Made by a program: the position numbers and the translations under genes. The notes below the pieces were generated by a model that did no database searches, had not been told where the DNA came from, and worked only from the letters and a program-made list of their open reading frames with translations. This document shows positions 23,806 to 36,095 of a stretch of DNA of 64,000 nt, piece after piece. Origin of the DNA: Stomorhina lunata (Eukaryota; Arthropoda; Insecta; Diptera; Rhiniidae); contig OW121740.1 of the NCBI GenBank assembly GCA_933228675.1, forward strand, positions 32,197,632-32,261,631, given 5' to 3'. The stretch's first letter is position 1; the number at the start of each line of letters is the position of its first letter.

Positions 23806-24690
23806 GTAACTCAAAAACTGTTTATTATTTTTTTTAATTTTTTTGAAATTTTTTATGAAAAACTTTAAAGTCGATTTTCTTGTAAACTATGATAGCTAGA
23901 GCAAAAATAACGAAATCTTGTGATCACCCAAAATTTTTTATAAATTTTTTTGAATGAAAAACTTTAAAGTCGATTTTCTCGTTAACTATGATAGCTGGAG
24001 CAAAAATAACGAAATCTTGTGATCACTCAAAATTTTTTATAAATTTTTTTGAATGAAAAACTTTAAAGTCGATTTTCTCGTTAACTCTGATAGCTGGAGC
24101 AAAAATAACGAAATCCTGTCATCACTCAAAAAAATTGATTTTTTGTTTTAATTTTTTTGTGAAAAACTTTAAAGTCGATTTTTTCGTTAACTATGATAGC
24201 TAGAGCAAAAACAACGAAATCTTGTGATCACTCAAAATTTTTTATAAATTTTTTTGAATGAAAAACTTTAAAGTCGATTTTTTCGTTAACTATGATAGCT
24301 AGAGCAAAAATAACGAAATCCTGTGATCACTCAAAAAAATTGATTTTTTTGAATTTTTTTTATGAAAAACTTTAAAGTCGATTTTTTCGTTAACTATGAT
24401 AGCTAGAGCAAAAATGACGAAATCCTGTGATCACTCAAAAAAATTGATTTTTTTTTTTAAATTTTTTTATAAAAAACTTTAAAGTCGATTTTCTCGTTAA
24501 CTATGATAGCTAGAGCAAAAATAACAAAGTCCTGTGATCACTCAAAAAATTTGATTTTTTGAAATTTTTTTATGAAAAACTTTAAGTCGATTTTTACGTT
24601 AACTATGATAGCTAGAGCAAAAATAACGAAATCCTGTGATCACTCAAAAAAATGGATTTTTTTTTTTTGAATTTTTTTTATGAAAAAAAT
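23806..24690. repeat. tandem array, about 100-bp unit, 8 copies
   Basis: Eight units begin at about 23,857, 23,954, 24,053, 24,160, 24,258, 24,362, 24,468 and 24,572 with the block GAAAAACTTTAAAGTCGATT. Each also has CGTTAACTATGATAGCTAGA and 'GCAAAAATAACGAAATC', then 'GTGATCACTCAAAA' and a T/A run of variable length. Periods of 97-107 bp come from the homopolymer changes. Non-coding minisatellite. Confidence 0.95.
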
Positions 24691-24704
24691 TGATTAATTG
24701 ATTG

Positions 24705-25345
24705 ATTAATTATTAAGGATCAACAATTGTTTTCAAGAAAAAGTTTTATAATGTATTATAAAAAATGTATTGAAATGATCTTAATGTGCGAAAATGAAAA
24801 TGATGAAATTTTTCATTAGCTCATGTATTGAATATAGTTTCTCAGCTTTAATCTTGATGTCAATTTACTTAAGATACAAAACCTTAGTTTTAATCTGCTA
24901 AAGAAAATAACTTAATCTCGTGTATAGTTTGGGATATATCAGGAAATCAAAAAAGCTCTACAAAATTCAGTGTTTTCGTTTTTCTTAGGACAAAAACTAA
25001 GTTGGCTCGGTTTTAGTCGCTTCTCCTACCATAACCATGTGAAAGGTGAAGGTCTCTTCTTAAGATTTAGCGAAAAGAATTCACCGAAATTGACAGATCG
25101 TAGAGCAAAGTTTAAAATTTTCTGAAAAAAGTCATATAAATTGATATGCATAATTTAAGCAAAAAGTGTTGCAGTCGTTTAGGCGAAATTTTTTAATCAG
25201 ATTGAATTTAAGTGTTAGTCCCTAAGAGTCAGCGGTTTTCAACCAAAATTAGTAGAGATATTTTTTGAGTCCACCATTAGACGTGTGGCGAATTTCATCA
25301 AATTCTGTTGAGAATTGCGGATTATATTGAGAAGAAAAATAAGTG
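24705..25345 (+). repeat. dispersed repeat F, copy 1
   Basis: About 640 bp with a second copy at 42,880-43,500 in the same orientation. Shared blocks include CAGCTTTAATCTTGATGTC, GGAAATCAAAAAAGCTCTA, GACAAAAACTAAGTTGGCTC, AAAAAGTGTTGCAGTCGTTT and CAAATTTCATCAAATT (with variation). The 3' part also resembles the tandem units at 46,950-47,350. An INE-like element starts directly after it. Class unknown. Confidence 0.8.
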
Positions 25346-25352
25346 AAAACAA

Positions 25353-26128
25353 GTAAGAAAGCGCTATAGTCGTTCTAGCCCGACCATACGATACCCTTCA
25401 CCACTAAGGTGAAAGGTGTTATTTTTCCTGTATAAAGACAAATATTTGCTAAATTTTGTCATCATACAAACATGTTCTTAAAACTAATATATTTAAGCTG
25501 TTTCAGTCATTTGGACTTATATGACAGCTAGTGTCAAATGTGGACCGATTATCTCGAAATTTGGCAAATTGATTACAGTTATTGCGAAAATTATGTATAC
25601 AATAAATAAACTCAAAATGTTCATTATCTTTAGATTTATGAGCGTTTTAGTGATTTTTTGTGTGTTTGTATGGGAGCTACGGTCAAATATGGACCGATTT
25701 AAATGAAATTTGGTACAGTGATTTGAGTTTACATAAGCAGTATTTGTTTTAAAATTCAAAAATATTTTTGAAAAAATATTGATATTTGTGGCCAATATAT
25801 CAATTCCGGGAAGTGGGACCTATGGGAGGTACCATAAATAATGGACCGATTTTTTTTGAGCAATTTTAATAGCCGTGGTCCCATTATCAAAAAAATGATC
25901 AGTGCCAAATTTCATCAAATTATCTTTAGAATTGCGACCTGTAGTTTGATTACAAGTTTTACATGGGGGTCCAGCCAGCCAGACGGACGGACATCGCTAA
26001 ATCGACTCAGAAAGTGATTCTAAGCCTATTGGTATACTAAAAGGAGCGTCTAAGACAAATATTTCTATGCGTTACATACATCAGCACAAACTTATAATAC
26101 CCTTTCCATCTATGGTGGTGAAGGTAGG
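25353..26128 (+). mobile_element. INE-like type A element
   Basis: Same plan as the 18.6-kb copy. The 5' end is AACAAGTAAGAAAGCGCTAT. Internal modules and CCAGACGGACGGACATCGCT + AAATCGACTCAG follow. The 3' hairpin ATACCCTTTCCATC...GGTGGTGAAGG is truncated at its last bases. About 775 bp, non-coding. Confidence 0.75.
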
Positions 26129-27811
26129 GATCTAATGCAAATACCCCAAGCAGTGGACGGATTTAAAAAATAATTGGTCTCTATTGGATAAAATAATAGA
26201 TATGTGCCAAATACTTAAATTCTGTTAAGAATTCGTTCTAATGGAAGAACTGGCGGCACATATTAGCTCACTGTATTAACGGGTGTTAACGTAGTTTCCC
26301 GAGTTATACCAATATCCACATTTGAGATGAGAGATAACCAAGATAAGTCCATGCTTGCCAAGTAAAGACCCATCAGAACCGTTGCTTGTTATCAAACATC
26401 CCTTACACCACCCAAGCGGGACTTTTAAATAAAACTTTAAATTTGTTTACAGTTGCAACAATTAAAGCGATGTCTCAAACGAACATTCATTTATTTAAAG
26501 ATAATAAAGGTTTAATGAAAAACCCTTTATATGTTTATTTGATTACTTTTTTATTCAAATTTCTTCATATTTGTCCTTATGCTCAAAGAATATTCAATTT
26601 AAGACACAACTCAAGAAACGTTCATGTGATAGAGCAGTCAAATGTTTAAAAACTCCTTCGAATTTTTATTTCCAAATAAAAGTAAGTTCAATGAAATACA
26701 TGCATAATGTATTTTTATTTTACATGTGTAGACTTCCACAATAAAAATAACTGTTATATATACCTTTCAAAATATTACAACAGTTGTATTCTTTCTATAC
26801 TTTTTATTTCTCGACATTTTAAACAAAATCACAGAAACTCGCTATCAATTTTTTTTCCAAAAACAAGTGAATTAAGACAATTTATGTTATAAAAGTTATA
26901 TATGATGTGTAATTCCTCATGTGCCTCTATTCGACAAATACAAAACAATATAAATTGAACAAATATACATAAAATATTTCACTTTTCTTTACACCTTATT
27001 TTGTTTTCAAGATGTATAAAATTGTGTTATATTAGATGTAAAAAAATATAAATATTTAACATTTGTCTTCATTTTTCTATTTGACAATTTATCTAATAAA
27101 TTGATGAAAAACTATTGCTTTATAATATTAAAATACTGTGATTTGTTCTATATCAGTGAAGGGTAATATTTATATTTTCCTATCACCCCAACAACTGGTG
27201 ATATATATATTTTGTTATTGTGCTGCCCATTACTGTTCTATTGTATAAATGTATGTATAATTTTTATTATTTCTTTCATTTAGGACTTTTTTTCTAAATG
27301 ATAAAAGTATTCCCCAAAAAAATATCGAACAACACTATTAGGGCTTTTTCCAAAATTCTTTCAAATCTGTTTATCATATTGGGTAGAAACATTTTTATTT
27401 TATGTATAACTTCATTTCAAGGACAAAAAGAAAACCTTACAATAAATAGCAACCAAACAAATCCATCATAAAGTTTAACTAAAGTCCTAATTTTTTTTGG
27501 GGCTTTTTATTAGGAAATAAGAAAACTTGAATATTGAGCACAGGTGTTTATCTGTAATTGTATAAATACCCACCCTTTCTTAAGATTTTGAGCAGTGATT
27601 TAATGCTGCGTAAAAAAATTCCGATTTACGATACACGAACAATTTTTTTTAGAAAATCTTACGATATATGAAAAATTTTGTGTCTAAATTTTGCGATATA
27701 TTTTCTAAACAATTATCTACAAAAAATTTTATAAGTTATCAAAACTTTTCTATGAAAAGTTAAATTTTTTGTTCGGCAATGTAGTAAGTAACGGTTCTGA
27801 TCGATCTTAGC
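26129..27811. other. A/T-rich spacer, nothing recognised
   Basis: Open frames of 87 and 61 codons (26,386-26,649; 26,707-26,892) have no recognisable motif and A/T-driven composition. No repeat family was recognised. Confidence 0.35.
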
Positions 27812-28560
27812 TTGGTAAGCCTAGACTTTTGCTATGACGTAGAGTGCCACAGTTCCACTAATAACAAAAATACCACTAACCTTATCTTTACACTTCGTCA
27901 AATCCTGGACAAAAACCAAAAGAAGCAAATAGACACATATCATCTCTTCGTTGATTACAGAGCCGCTTTTGACAGCCCATTACGAACGAAGTTGCCTAAA
28001 ACAATGTCTGAGTTTGGCATCCAAACGAAACTAATAAGGTCCTTCAAAGTCATTCATAGAATGATTCTGAAAATTACCATTCCAAAAATAAAAGAAATTT
28101 ATAATTTGAATCTCTTCGATTTTGTCGACCTGTGATATAAAACCCAATTATTTTGTATGAAAATTTTATGAGTTGATAGAGAAAAATCGCTGTAACTTCA
28201 GAACCTGCGTTCAGTCCATAACAAAATTTTTACTGAGTAAAGTCAATTTATATGCTCATTTACTGTAAAAAAAGTAAAGAAAATTAAAAGACGGGTTTTC
28301 AGGATATTTAAGTCACATTATACCCTGGGAAGAAAAAATTTATGAACTACGCTATAACTAAACGGGGATTCGGACAAGGCGATAGTTTATCATTCGAACT
28401 TTTTAATATCCTCTGATATGCTGCAGTTAATGCAAATGGAACAATTTTCAATAGAAAACATGTGCTACTCGCGTTAGCCGATGACATTGATATCCTGGAT
28501 AAACATTGTATCGCGAAGGGACAAATGAAAATGGGTCTAACTGTCATTTAAAATGGTATA
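27812..28560 (+). pseudogene. LINE reverse transcriptase pseudogene
   Basis: The first part (27,812-28,085) reads LRQILDKNQKKQIDTYHLF then VDYRAAFDSPLRTKL and MSEFGIQTKLIRSFKV. This is the finger/palm start of a non-LTR RT, with the first catalytic Asp in VDY/AAFD. The second part (about 28,354-28,550) reads GFGQGDSLSFELFNIL, stop, then NANGTIFNRKHVLLALADD and IDIL, which covers the RQGD-type and (Y)ADD catalytic motifs, with ALADD in place of the usual AYADD. About 270 bp of unrelated A/T DNA or decayed RT separates them, with stops. A shorter fragment of the same family is at 226-310. The clade was not assigned. Confidence 0.8.
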
Positions 28561-28745
28561 TATTTATTAGGAACTTCAAAAGTAAAATTTAAAATTAATT
28601 AAAGAGAGTATAATATTAATGTCAAAGATATATCGTTACGTAAAACGCAAAAGGGCGTAATAACTAAAAAATCAAAATTGATTTTTTAATTAATTATACT
28701 GTGGGTCATTACCATCACTGAGGAAATTTCGTTTCACCAAATGAT

Positions 28746-29713
28746 GTATTTACTAAGGTGTTTACTCGAGTTATGTTTGCTCGATTAATCGGAAAAATAA
28801 AATCGATTAATCGTTCGAGTAAACTAAAATGGCTAATTTCAAATAACGATTTATTTGAGTAATTTTCTACGAGTAATCGAGTTACTCGAGTAAAATTATT
28901 TCAATAATTTTGTAAGTATTTTTTTAAAATAAAATGACTAAAATATGTCACAGCGTATTTCTAAACTGTTAAGTTTGTAAAAAAATGTTAGCCATTTTAT
29001 GCAATAATCAAGGGTTCAAATGAAGACCACTTAATTCAATTATCTACCGTTTTATGTCCCATTTTAGGCAATAATTGATGGTTCTACTATAGTTAATTTA
29101 AAGCAATAATCGAGGGTTTTAATATAGTTAATTTTCAATTTACGAAATAATCGTAGATTTTAACATCGCCAATTCTAAGGTACTACTACAGTTTAGTTGA
29201 AGATCCCTGTGTAATCGTAGGTCCCACTATAGTAACAGTACGTCCTACTATAGTTCAGTTAAAGGACGCAATGTAATCGTAGATCCCACTTTAGGTCAGT
29301 TGAATTTCCAATTGTAAACATAGGTAAAAGGTAATCGTAGAGCCTACTAATCTATTAGATCAAACTCAGGATTTATGAAATCGTAAGATTGCTTTTTATA
29401 TATTGAAGTAAATTAACTCACTTAAAATATTAAGGGTGACAATATGTTACAAATGTTAATTTATATTAAAAATAAATTTTTTATTTTTATTTTATGTTTT
29501 TTATTGTTAAAAAACACTTTTTAATAAAACACTATAATTTTATTAAAAAAAATTGTTGTATTAAAAATATATATAAAAGTAAGTAAGAAAAATCTTACTC
29601 GAGTAATTTTAAACGATTAATCGATTTTCCGAGTAATTAAAAAACTGCATTTTCAAGTTATTTGATAACTCAAACAATTAAAAGTCGAGTAAAATGTACA
29701 CCCTAGTATTTAC
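28746..29713. mobile_element. non-autonomous hAT-like element with 8-bp TSD
   Basis: GTATTTAC occurs at 28,746-28,753 and again at 29,706-29,713, directly outside ends reading TAAGGTGT (left) and TAGGGTGT (right, inward). Eight-base target duplications with TAGGGTGT-like ends are typical of hAT transposons. Subterminal CTCGAGTAA and GATTAATCGATTTTCCGAG blocks occur on both sides. The interior (about 29,000-29,350) has several diverged repeats with CCCACTATAGT / 'AATCGTAGATCCCACT'. At 952 bp with no transposase frame, it is a MITE-like derivative. Confidence 0.8.
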
Positions 29714-29999
29714 TAGGGTATCGACCAAAAACTCGATTTTTATTTTTTGTTTAACACGTTTTAAAAATAAAGCATTCAATTGCCTTAAACGGTGCACAGC
29801 GGACCAGACGTTCAAAATCAATAACTTGTTACTGTCTTCGAGTTATGAAATCCATCATCCATCAAACGTATTTTAAGTTTTAGCTGTTTAGATTTAATTT
29901 AATTAAACTTGTTAAAAAAAATTTATTATACACAATTTGATATTTTGATCAGTATTATAACGAGTTTGCATCTAATTCAAAATATGTGCCATTTTGAAA

Positions 30000-31575
30000 A
30001 AATGGTACACAGGTGTACGACAGGTCCATATATTTTGTTAGGAGTTCCTAATGCATCTACCGCATATGAAGTCTGGACATTTGGTGCAATCTTAATATGC
30101 TGATTCTTCTTGATTGTAGGTATAAAAAAGGGAATGTTATATATAAGAATTACAGCGAAATGTTGACCGATATTAACAAAATTTTATATAATAGCTGGTA
30201 TTTATATAGAGCTTATTCCTGGAAAATTTAGCCATAGCTGTCATAGTTTCTAATTTAATAGCTTTTAACTGGCCTTTGCTACATTTTTTTGGTTTTCGGG
30301 AGTATTTTTTATATGAAAACTATAGTCAAATATGGACCGATTTCTATAAAATTTGATAAACTTCTCTATTCTAAATTTAGTCGTAATAGCTATTACAATT
30401 GTATTCAATTTATCAGCAATCATGTGTTCCCCGGATCGGGGTTATATGGAAGCTTTATCTAACTGTGAAGCGAATTCGTCCATTTTCAATACAAGATATC
30501 GAAAATACTTTTGTAAAATTTTGTTTCTCTAGCTCTTTTCGTTAAGGCGCTATCGCGCTTTTATCTGATGAACAGACAGACATAAACCCCCTTTTCTTTT
30601 TGTATTTTTGTGTTTTCGTAAGTTTTTTATATGGGAGCTATGGTGAAATGTTGACCAATTGTGACAAAATTTTGCACACTGACTGGCATAGGACTTCCTT
30701 GTGCTAAATCTATTAAATTTTATCATTTATTGACATTTAAGTGTATTCAAGGTGGAACTTAGGCTGTTTCAGTAAGTTTTTTGTATGGGACCTATGGTTA
30801 AATGTAAACCGATTTGGTTGAAATTACATATGCTGCCTAGTACTTTTGTAAAACTTTTATATACCAAATGTTATTATCATAGCTAGTATAATTTGTCATT
30901 TCTTATCAAATAAGCAATTTGCCTAGACGAGGTTAGACGGGAGCTATGGTCAAATGTGAACCGATTTTGCCCGATTTCAATAACAAAATTTTCCAAGAAA
31001 TGAAGAATATTTGGGCCAAATTTCAGTGACTCATATCCTTTCATTGAGGTTTTATCGTGCCAACAACAGACAGATAGACAGATATACGGACAGATAGATG
31101 GACATCGCTCAATCGTCTTAAAATTTCATTAGAATTCAAAATATTTTTCAATTTTGCTTTTTGAGCTAATATTAAGGAAATTACAAACGGAATGACTATT
31201 TCAACATACCCCCATTCTTTTTGATATATATATTGCCCCGACAACATTCCAATTAGAACAAGGGGTACTTCTCTCAGACAATGAGCTGCATCCGATTCTA
31301 TTTTTAGACTCATTGAAAGGGACTTACGTTTTAACTCCGACTCCGAACGGCAAATTCATTAGTTAGAGAAGTTTTACATAGCCTAATACTCAATAACCAG
31401 TGGCTAGCTGAGTTATGCGGTGCACCTCACCGCTTTTTTGAAAATTTATTTTTTTAAGTGGGTCTTAACGGGGATTGAACTTGGGACCTCTTGTATGCTA
31501 GTCGGATGACTAACCTGCTATACCACGACGGTTGATGGTGGGTATAAAAACTATTTATTAATATTTAAAAAAAGT
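30000..31575 (+). mobile_element. INE-like type B element with SINE insertion
   Basis: The 5' part shares GGTCCATATATTTTGTTAGG and AGTTCCT with the copy at 43,795, so the element starts at or before this block. Repeated 'GGGAGCTATGGTCAAATG' type modules follow, then GACAGATAGATGGACATCGC and 'TTACAAACGGAATGACTATT'. The 3' end 'GATGGTGGGTATAAAAA' is split by a SINE at 31,226-31,531. Confidence 0.7.
31226..31531 (-). mobile_element. tRNA-derived SINE, full length
   Basis: Read on the minus strand, the head has pol III box A TGGTATAGCAGG (31,514-31,525) and box B AGTTCAATCC (31,472-31,481), about 44 bp apart as in tRNA. A unique body follows, and the 3' end is GGAATGTTGTCGGGGCAATA plus a short TA run. 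TTGAT stands on both sides (31,221-31,225 and 31,532-31,536), giving a short target duplication in the type B INE. About 306 bp. Copies also lie at 37.7, 44.1 and 49.2 kb. Confidence 0.85.
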
Positions 31576-33330
31576 TAAGCTTTTGTAGTAAAAAGCACAT
31601 GTCAAATATTTTTCCAGTGGATAAATGGATTGATAATCGTGATTGAGCCAAGATCAAGCTTCAACTATAAAGAGACAAAAGAAATTTATGATGTAAAATC
31701 GACTTGCGTATGCATAAGTTAATGAACTGTTTTAGTTTACAATTTTTAAACAAACGTTCGTTAGCCTTTAAGTGTTTGTTAACTTACATGTTCTTTGCAA
31801 TGTTTAAGAGTTTTTTGCATAAGACTGTGAGTATTTATCTTTTCCGTTAAATTTATTGTGATACGGTTATCAAAATTATATTTACGAGTTTTGAAATAAT
31901 TCCTAGCTATTGTTTATATTTTTTACACATCTTTAATTTATTTCGTTTTAAAAATAAATTTTAATATTTTTTTTCCTTTTGTAACATATGTCAAACATCT
32001 AAAATTTAAGTGGTGTACTAAAATTCGATTGACTTTCATAAGAATAAACTATTGTAGATTCGGGTCATAAAAAGAAGTTATATTTTTTTCTCAGAAATGT
32101 GTCTTGTTCTAAAAAAGTGCTTATGACATATGATTTTATAACACTATTTGTTTATTATTTTCATTTTACTATGAAATCTTTAAAATAAAAGAGAAAATAA
32201 AATGAGTGCAAAATTATATAAAGAAATGGAATAAAAATGCTTTTTAATAATGTCCTTTACTGACACTTAAGTCTTGGTTTTATATTTTCATTTAATGGTC
32301 GAAACAGATTTCAGTTGGATGGTGAAATATAAAATAAAAACATTTTTGTTTTAGTTAAAGTGTTTAGTTATAAGAGTCAGAAAAAATTTATTTGAAGTAA
32401 ATGTTGGTGTCCAAATTTTAATTGAAAAATAAAAACCCAATTTTTGAGGTTCTCAAAAATATAAAAATCATCAACATATTTAAAGTCATATGCTTATTAA
32501 AATATCGCAAGAATAGGAATTTTGGCAAAACTAGTCACAATATGTTTCCCAAAGGATATAAATTTAAATTAAAGTGTATTCCTTTGAAAACCTGTGTTAG
32601 TAATGAAGTGTTTCTGAAAGTATCAATATCCATGGCCTAAAAAATGACCAGGAAATATTATACCTTTCTCGCCTATGCTGCTGTAGGGTATAACAATCTT
32701 TAACACGCTTCCTCTTAATTTCCACATTCCATTTACAATGTCACAAACTAAAAGCCAACACTTTAAAAGTGACTAAATCTTATAAACAAATATTTTATTT
32801 TCTTAAAACTTAATTCTCCTTCCGGTAGCTTGGAGCCACTTAATTTCAGAGTTTTTAACACGAAAGGAAAGCAAAATAGCAAAAAAAAAATTTAAACAAA
32901 TATTTAAATTCACACAACGAATATATAAGCGAAGGTAAGGAAAAATTAAGCAACCAGAAAATTTGTAAAGAATAGTCGACAGTTAAAAATTAAGCCGAGC
33001 TGACACTTCAGGCATTATCTTAACAACTGTCTCTTGTTAAATGCCGTTAAAAGTATTACGTTTTTATCTGGGTTTCGCAATTCCTTAGAGGTTCACTTGT
33101 ATTCCATCGTCACTGAAGGTATTTGTTTATATTGAAAAGTACAAAATTTTTCCGCTGTAAATAATGTCAGAATTATTAGAAAGTGATTTATTGTACGACT
33201 GCTAAGTCCTGATATTTGCAAGACAATTACAAAATGTGTACATGTGGTTTAAGGATGGTTTATTTTTTGGCAGTTTATTTATTTTTATATCCTTCGCGAA
33301 AAAGCGTTTTATTTTTTCATATTCTTTTCA
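31576..33330. other. spacer with one partial DNA element
   Basis: At 31,662-31,830 there is a partial copy of the right half of the 7,645-8,593 element (AACTATAAAGAGACAA ... TTGCATAAGACTGT). At 32,655-32,690 a decayed INE-type hairpin (TATACCTTTC...GTAGGGTATA) is visible. The rest is unrecognised A/T-rich DNA. Confidence 0.45.
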
Positions 33331-33334
33331 ATTT

Positions 33335-36095
33335 TCTTAAGCACCATTTTTAGTGAGAAAAATTTTCGGTAGAAAAATTTTTGAAATTAAAAATTTCCTA
33401 TGAAAATTTTTTAGTTTTTTCTTTTCAAATATAAAAAAATTTGATTATCAAAAATTTTCAATAAAAAATTTTTAATAAGAAAAATTTTCTATAAAACATT
33501 TTTATTTGAAAAATTTTCTATAAACAATTTTTAATATAAAAAAAATTTCTAATGAAAATTTTTATATGAAAAATTTTCTATAAAAAATTTTTATATGAAA
33601 AATTTTCTATAAAAAATTTTTATATGAAAAATTTTCTATAAAAAATTTTTATATGAAAAATTTTGTATAAAAAATTTTTATATGAAAAATTTTCTATAAA
33701 AAATTTTTATATGAAAAATTTTCCATAAAAAATTTTTATATGAAAAATTTTCCATAAAAAATTTTTATATGAAAAATGTCTATTAAAAAATTTATACAAA
33801 AAATTTGTATGTGAACAATTTTCTTTTAAAAATTTTTATATGAAAAATTTTAATATGAAAAATGCAAATTTATTACATAAAAAATTTTTATATGAAAAAT
33901 TTTCTATAAAAGATTTTCTATAAAAAATTTTTGTATGAAAAATATTCTATAAAAAATTTTTGTATGAAAAATTTTCTATAAAAAATTGTTGTATGAAAAA
34001 TTTTATATAAAAAAATTTTATACGAATTTCCTATAAAAAATTTTTACATGAAAAATTTTCTTTAAAAAATTTGTATATGAAAAATTTTCTATAAAAAATT
34101 TTTGTATGAAAAATTTTCTATTGAAAAATTTTTATATGAAAAATTTTCTATAAAAAATTTTGACATGAAAAATTTTCTTTAAAAAATTTGTGTATGAATA
34201 ATTTTCTATAAATAATGTTTATATGAAAAATTTTTATAAAAAATTTTTACATGCAAATTTTCAATAAAAAACTTTCTATAGAAAAATTTTTAATATGAAA
34301 AATTTTCTATAGAAAATTTTTAATATAAAAATTTTCTATAGAAAAATTTTTAATATCAAAAATTTTCTATAGAAAATTTTTGATATTAAAAATTTCCTAT
34401 AGAAAAATTTTAAATATCGAGATTTTCTACAGAAAAATTTTTATTATTCAAAATTTTCTATAGAAAAATTTTTAATATGAAAATTTTTCTATAGAAAAAT
34501 TTTCAATATGAAAATTTTTAATATGAAAATTTTTCTATAGAAAATTTTTCTATAGAAATATTTTTAATTTTCTGTAGAAAAATTTTCGTATTAACATTTT
34601 TTCTAAAGAAAAATTTTCTTATTGATATTGTTTGTATATAAACATTTTCATATTAAATTTTTTTCTTTAGAACTTGTTTTAAAGAAAATTTTTCGTATTA
34701 AAAATTTTTCTATAGAAAATTGTTCATACTAAAACTTTTCTATAGAAAATTGTTCATATTAAAAATTTTTCTATAGAAAATTTTTCACATTAAAAATTCC
34801 TACAGAAAATTTTTCATATTAAAAATTTTCCTATAAAAAATTTTTCATATTATAAATTTTTCTATAGAAAATTTTTCATATTATTAATTTTTCTATAGAA
34901 AATTGTTCATATTAAAGATTTTTTTATAAAAAATTTTTCATATTAAAAATTTTTCTATAGAAAATTTTTCATATTAAAAATTTTTCTATAGAAAATTTTT
35001 CACATTAAAAATTCCTATAGAAAATTTTTCATGTTAAAAATTTTCCTATAGAAAATTTTTCATATTATAAATTTTTCTATAGAAAATTTTTCATATTATT
35101 AATTTTTCTATAGAAAATTGTTCATATCAAAGATTTTTCTATAGAAAATTTTTCATATTAAAAATTTTTCTATAAAAAATTTTTCATATTAAAAATTTTT
35201 TTATAAAAAATTTTTCATATTAAAAATTTTTCTATAGAAAATTTTTCATATTAAAAATTTTTCTATAAAAAATTTTTCATATTAAAAATTTTTCTATAGA
35301 AAATTTTTTATATTAAAAATTTTTCGATAAAAAATTTTTCATATTAAAAATTTTTCTATAGAAAATTTTTCATATTAAAAATTTTTCTATAGAAAATTTT
35401 TCATATTAAAAATTTTTCTATAGAAAATTTTTCATATTAAAAATTTTTCTATAGAAAATTTTTCATATTAAAAATTTTTCTATAGAAAATTTTTCATATT
35501 TAAAATTTTTCATATTAAAGATTTTTCTAAAGAAAATTTTTCATATTAAAAATTTTTCTATAGAAAATTTTTCATATTAAAAATTTTTCTATAGAAAATT
35601 TTTCATATTAAAAATTTTTCTATAGAAAATTTTTATATATAAAAATTTTTCTGTCGAAAAATTTTCATATTAAAAATTTTTCTATAGAAAAATTTTATAT
35701 ATAAAAATTTTTCATATTAGAGTTTTTTTGTTTTAAATTTTCAAGTTTTCAAAGAAAATTTTATTTCAAATACATGGATTACTTTTTAAATTGTCTTTAC
35801 CATAAAAAGTAAGGAAGAACAGCAAATACGTATTAAATTTTTTACTATAGAAAAATTTTCTATAGAAAATTTTTGATATTAAAAATGTTTCTATATAAAA
35901 AATTTTTTATAGAAATATTTTCTATAAAAATTTTTCTATAAAAAAATTTTTTATACAAAATTCTTCTATAGAAAATTTTCTATTTTAAACATTTTTCATA
36001 TTAGAAATAATTCAATAGAAAATTTTTCATATTAAAAATGTTTCTTTAAAAAATTTTTCTATAGAATATTTTTCATATTTAAAATTTTTCTATAG
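33335..36095. repeat. A/T satellite block C, 29- and 31-bp units
   Basis: The left part (clearest at 33,560-33,770) has 29-bp units: CTATAAAAAATTTTTATATG + AAAAATTTT. The right part (clearest at 35,140-35,640) has 31-bp units: CATATTAAAAATTTTTCTAT + AGAAAATTTTT. The change happens through a mixed zone around 34,260-34,700. The 31-bp unit shares ATAGRAAATTTTTCA with block A and has a dyad around CTATAG. It is interrupted at about 35,728-35,840 by non-satellite DNA that is repeated inverted after the array. Confidence 0.95.

Noticed and set aside
26386..26649. 87-codon open frame as a small gene
   Set aside because: No motif, no splice or promoter context, ordinary A/T-rich composition; length is within chance.
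31514..31525. Possible functional tRNA gene
   Set aside because: Boxes A and B are present, but no full cloverleaf can be drawn, and the sequence is part of a repeated SINE with a 200-bp body.
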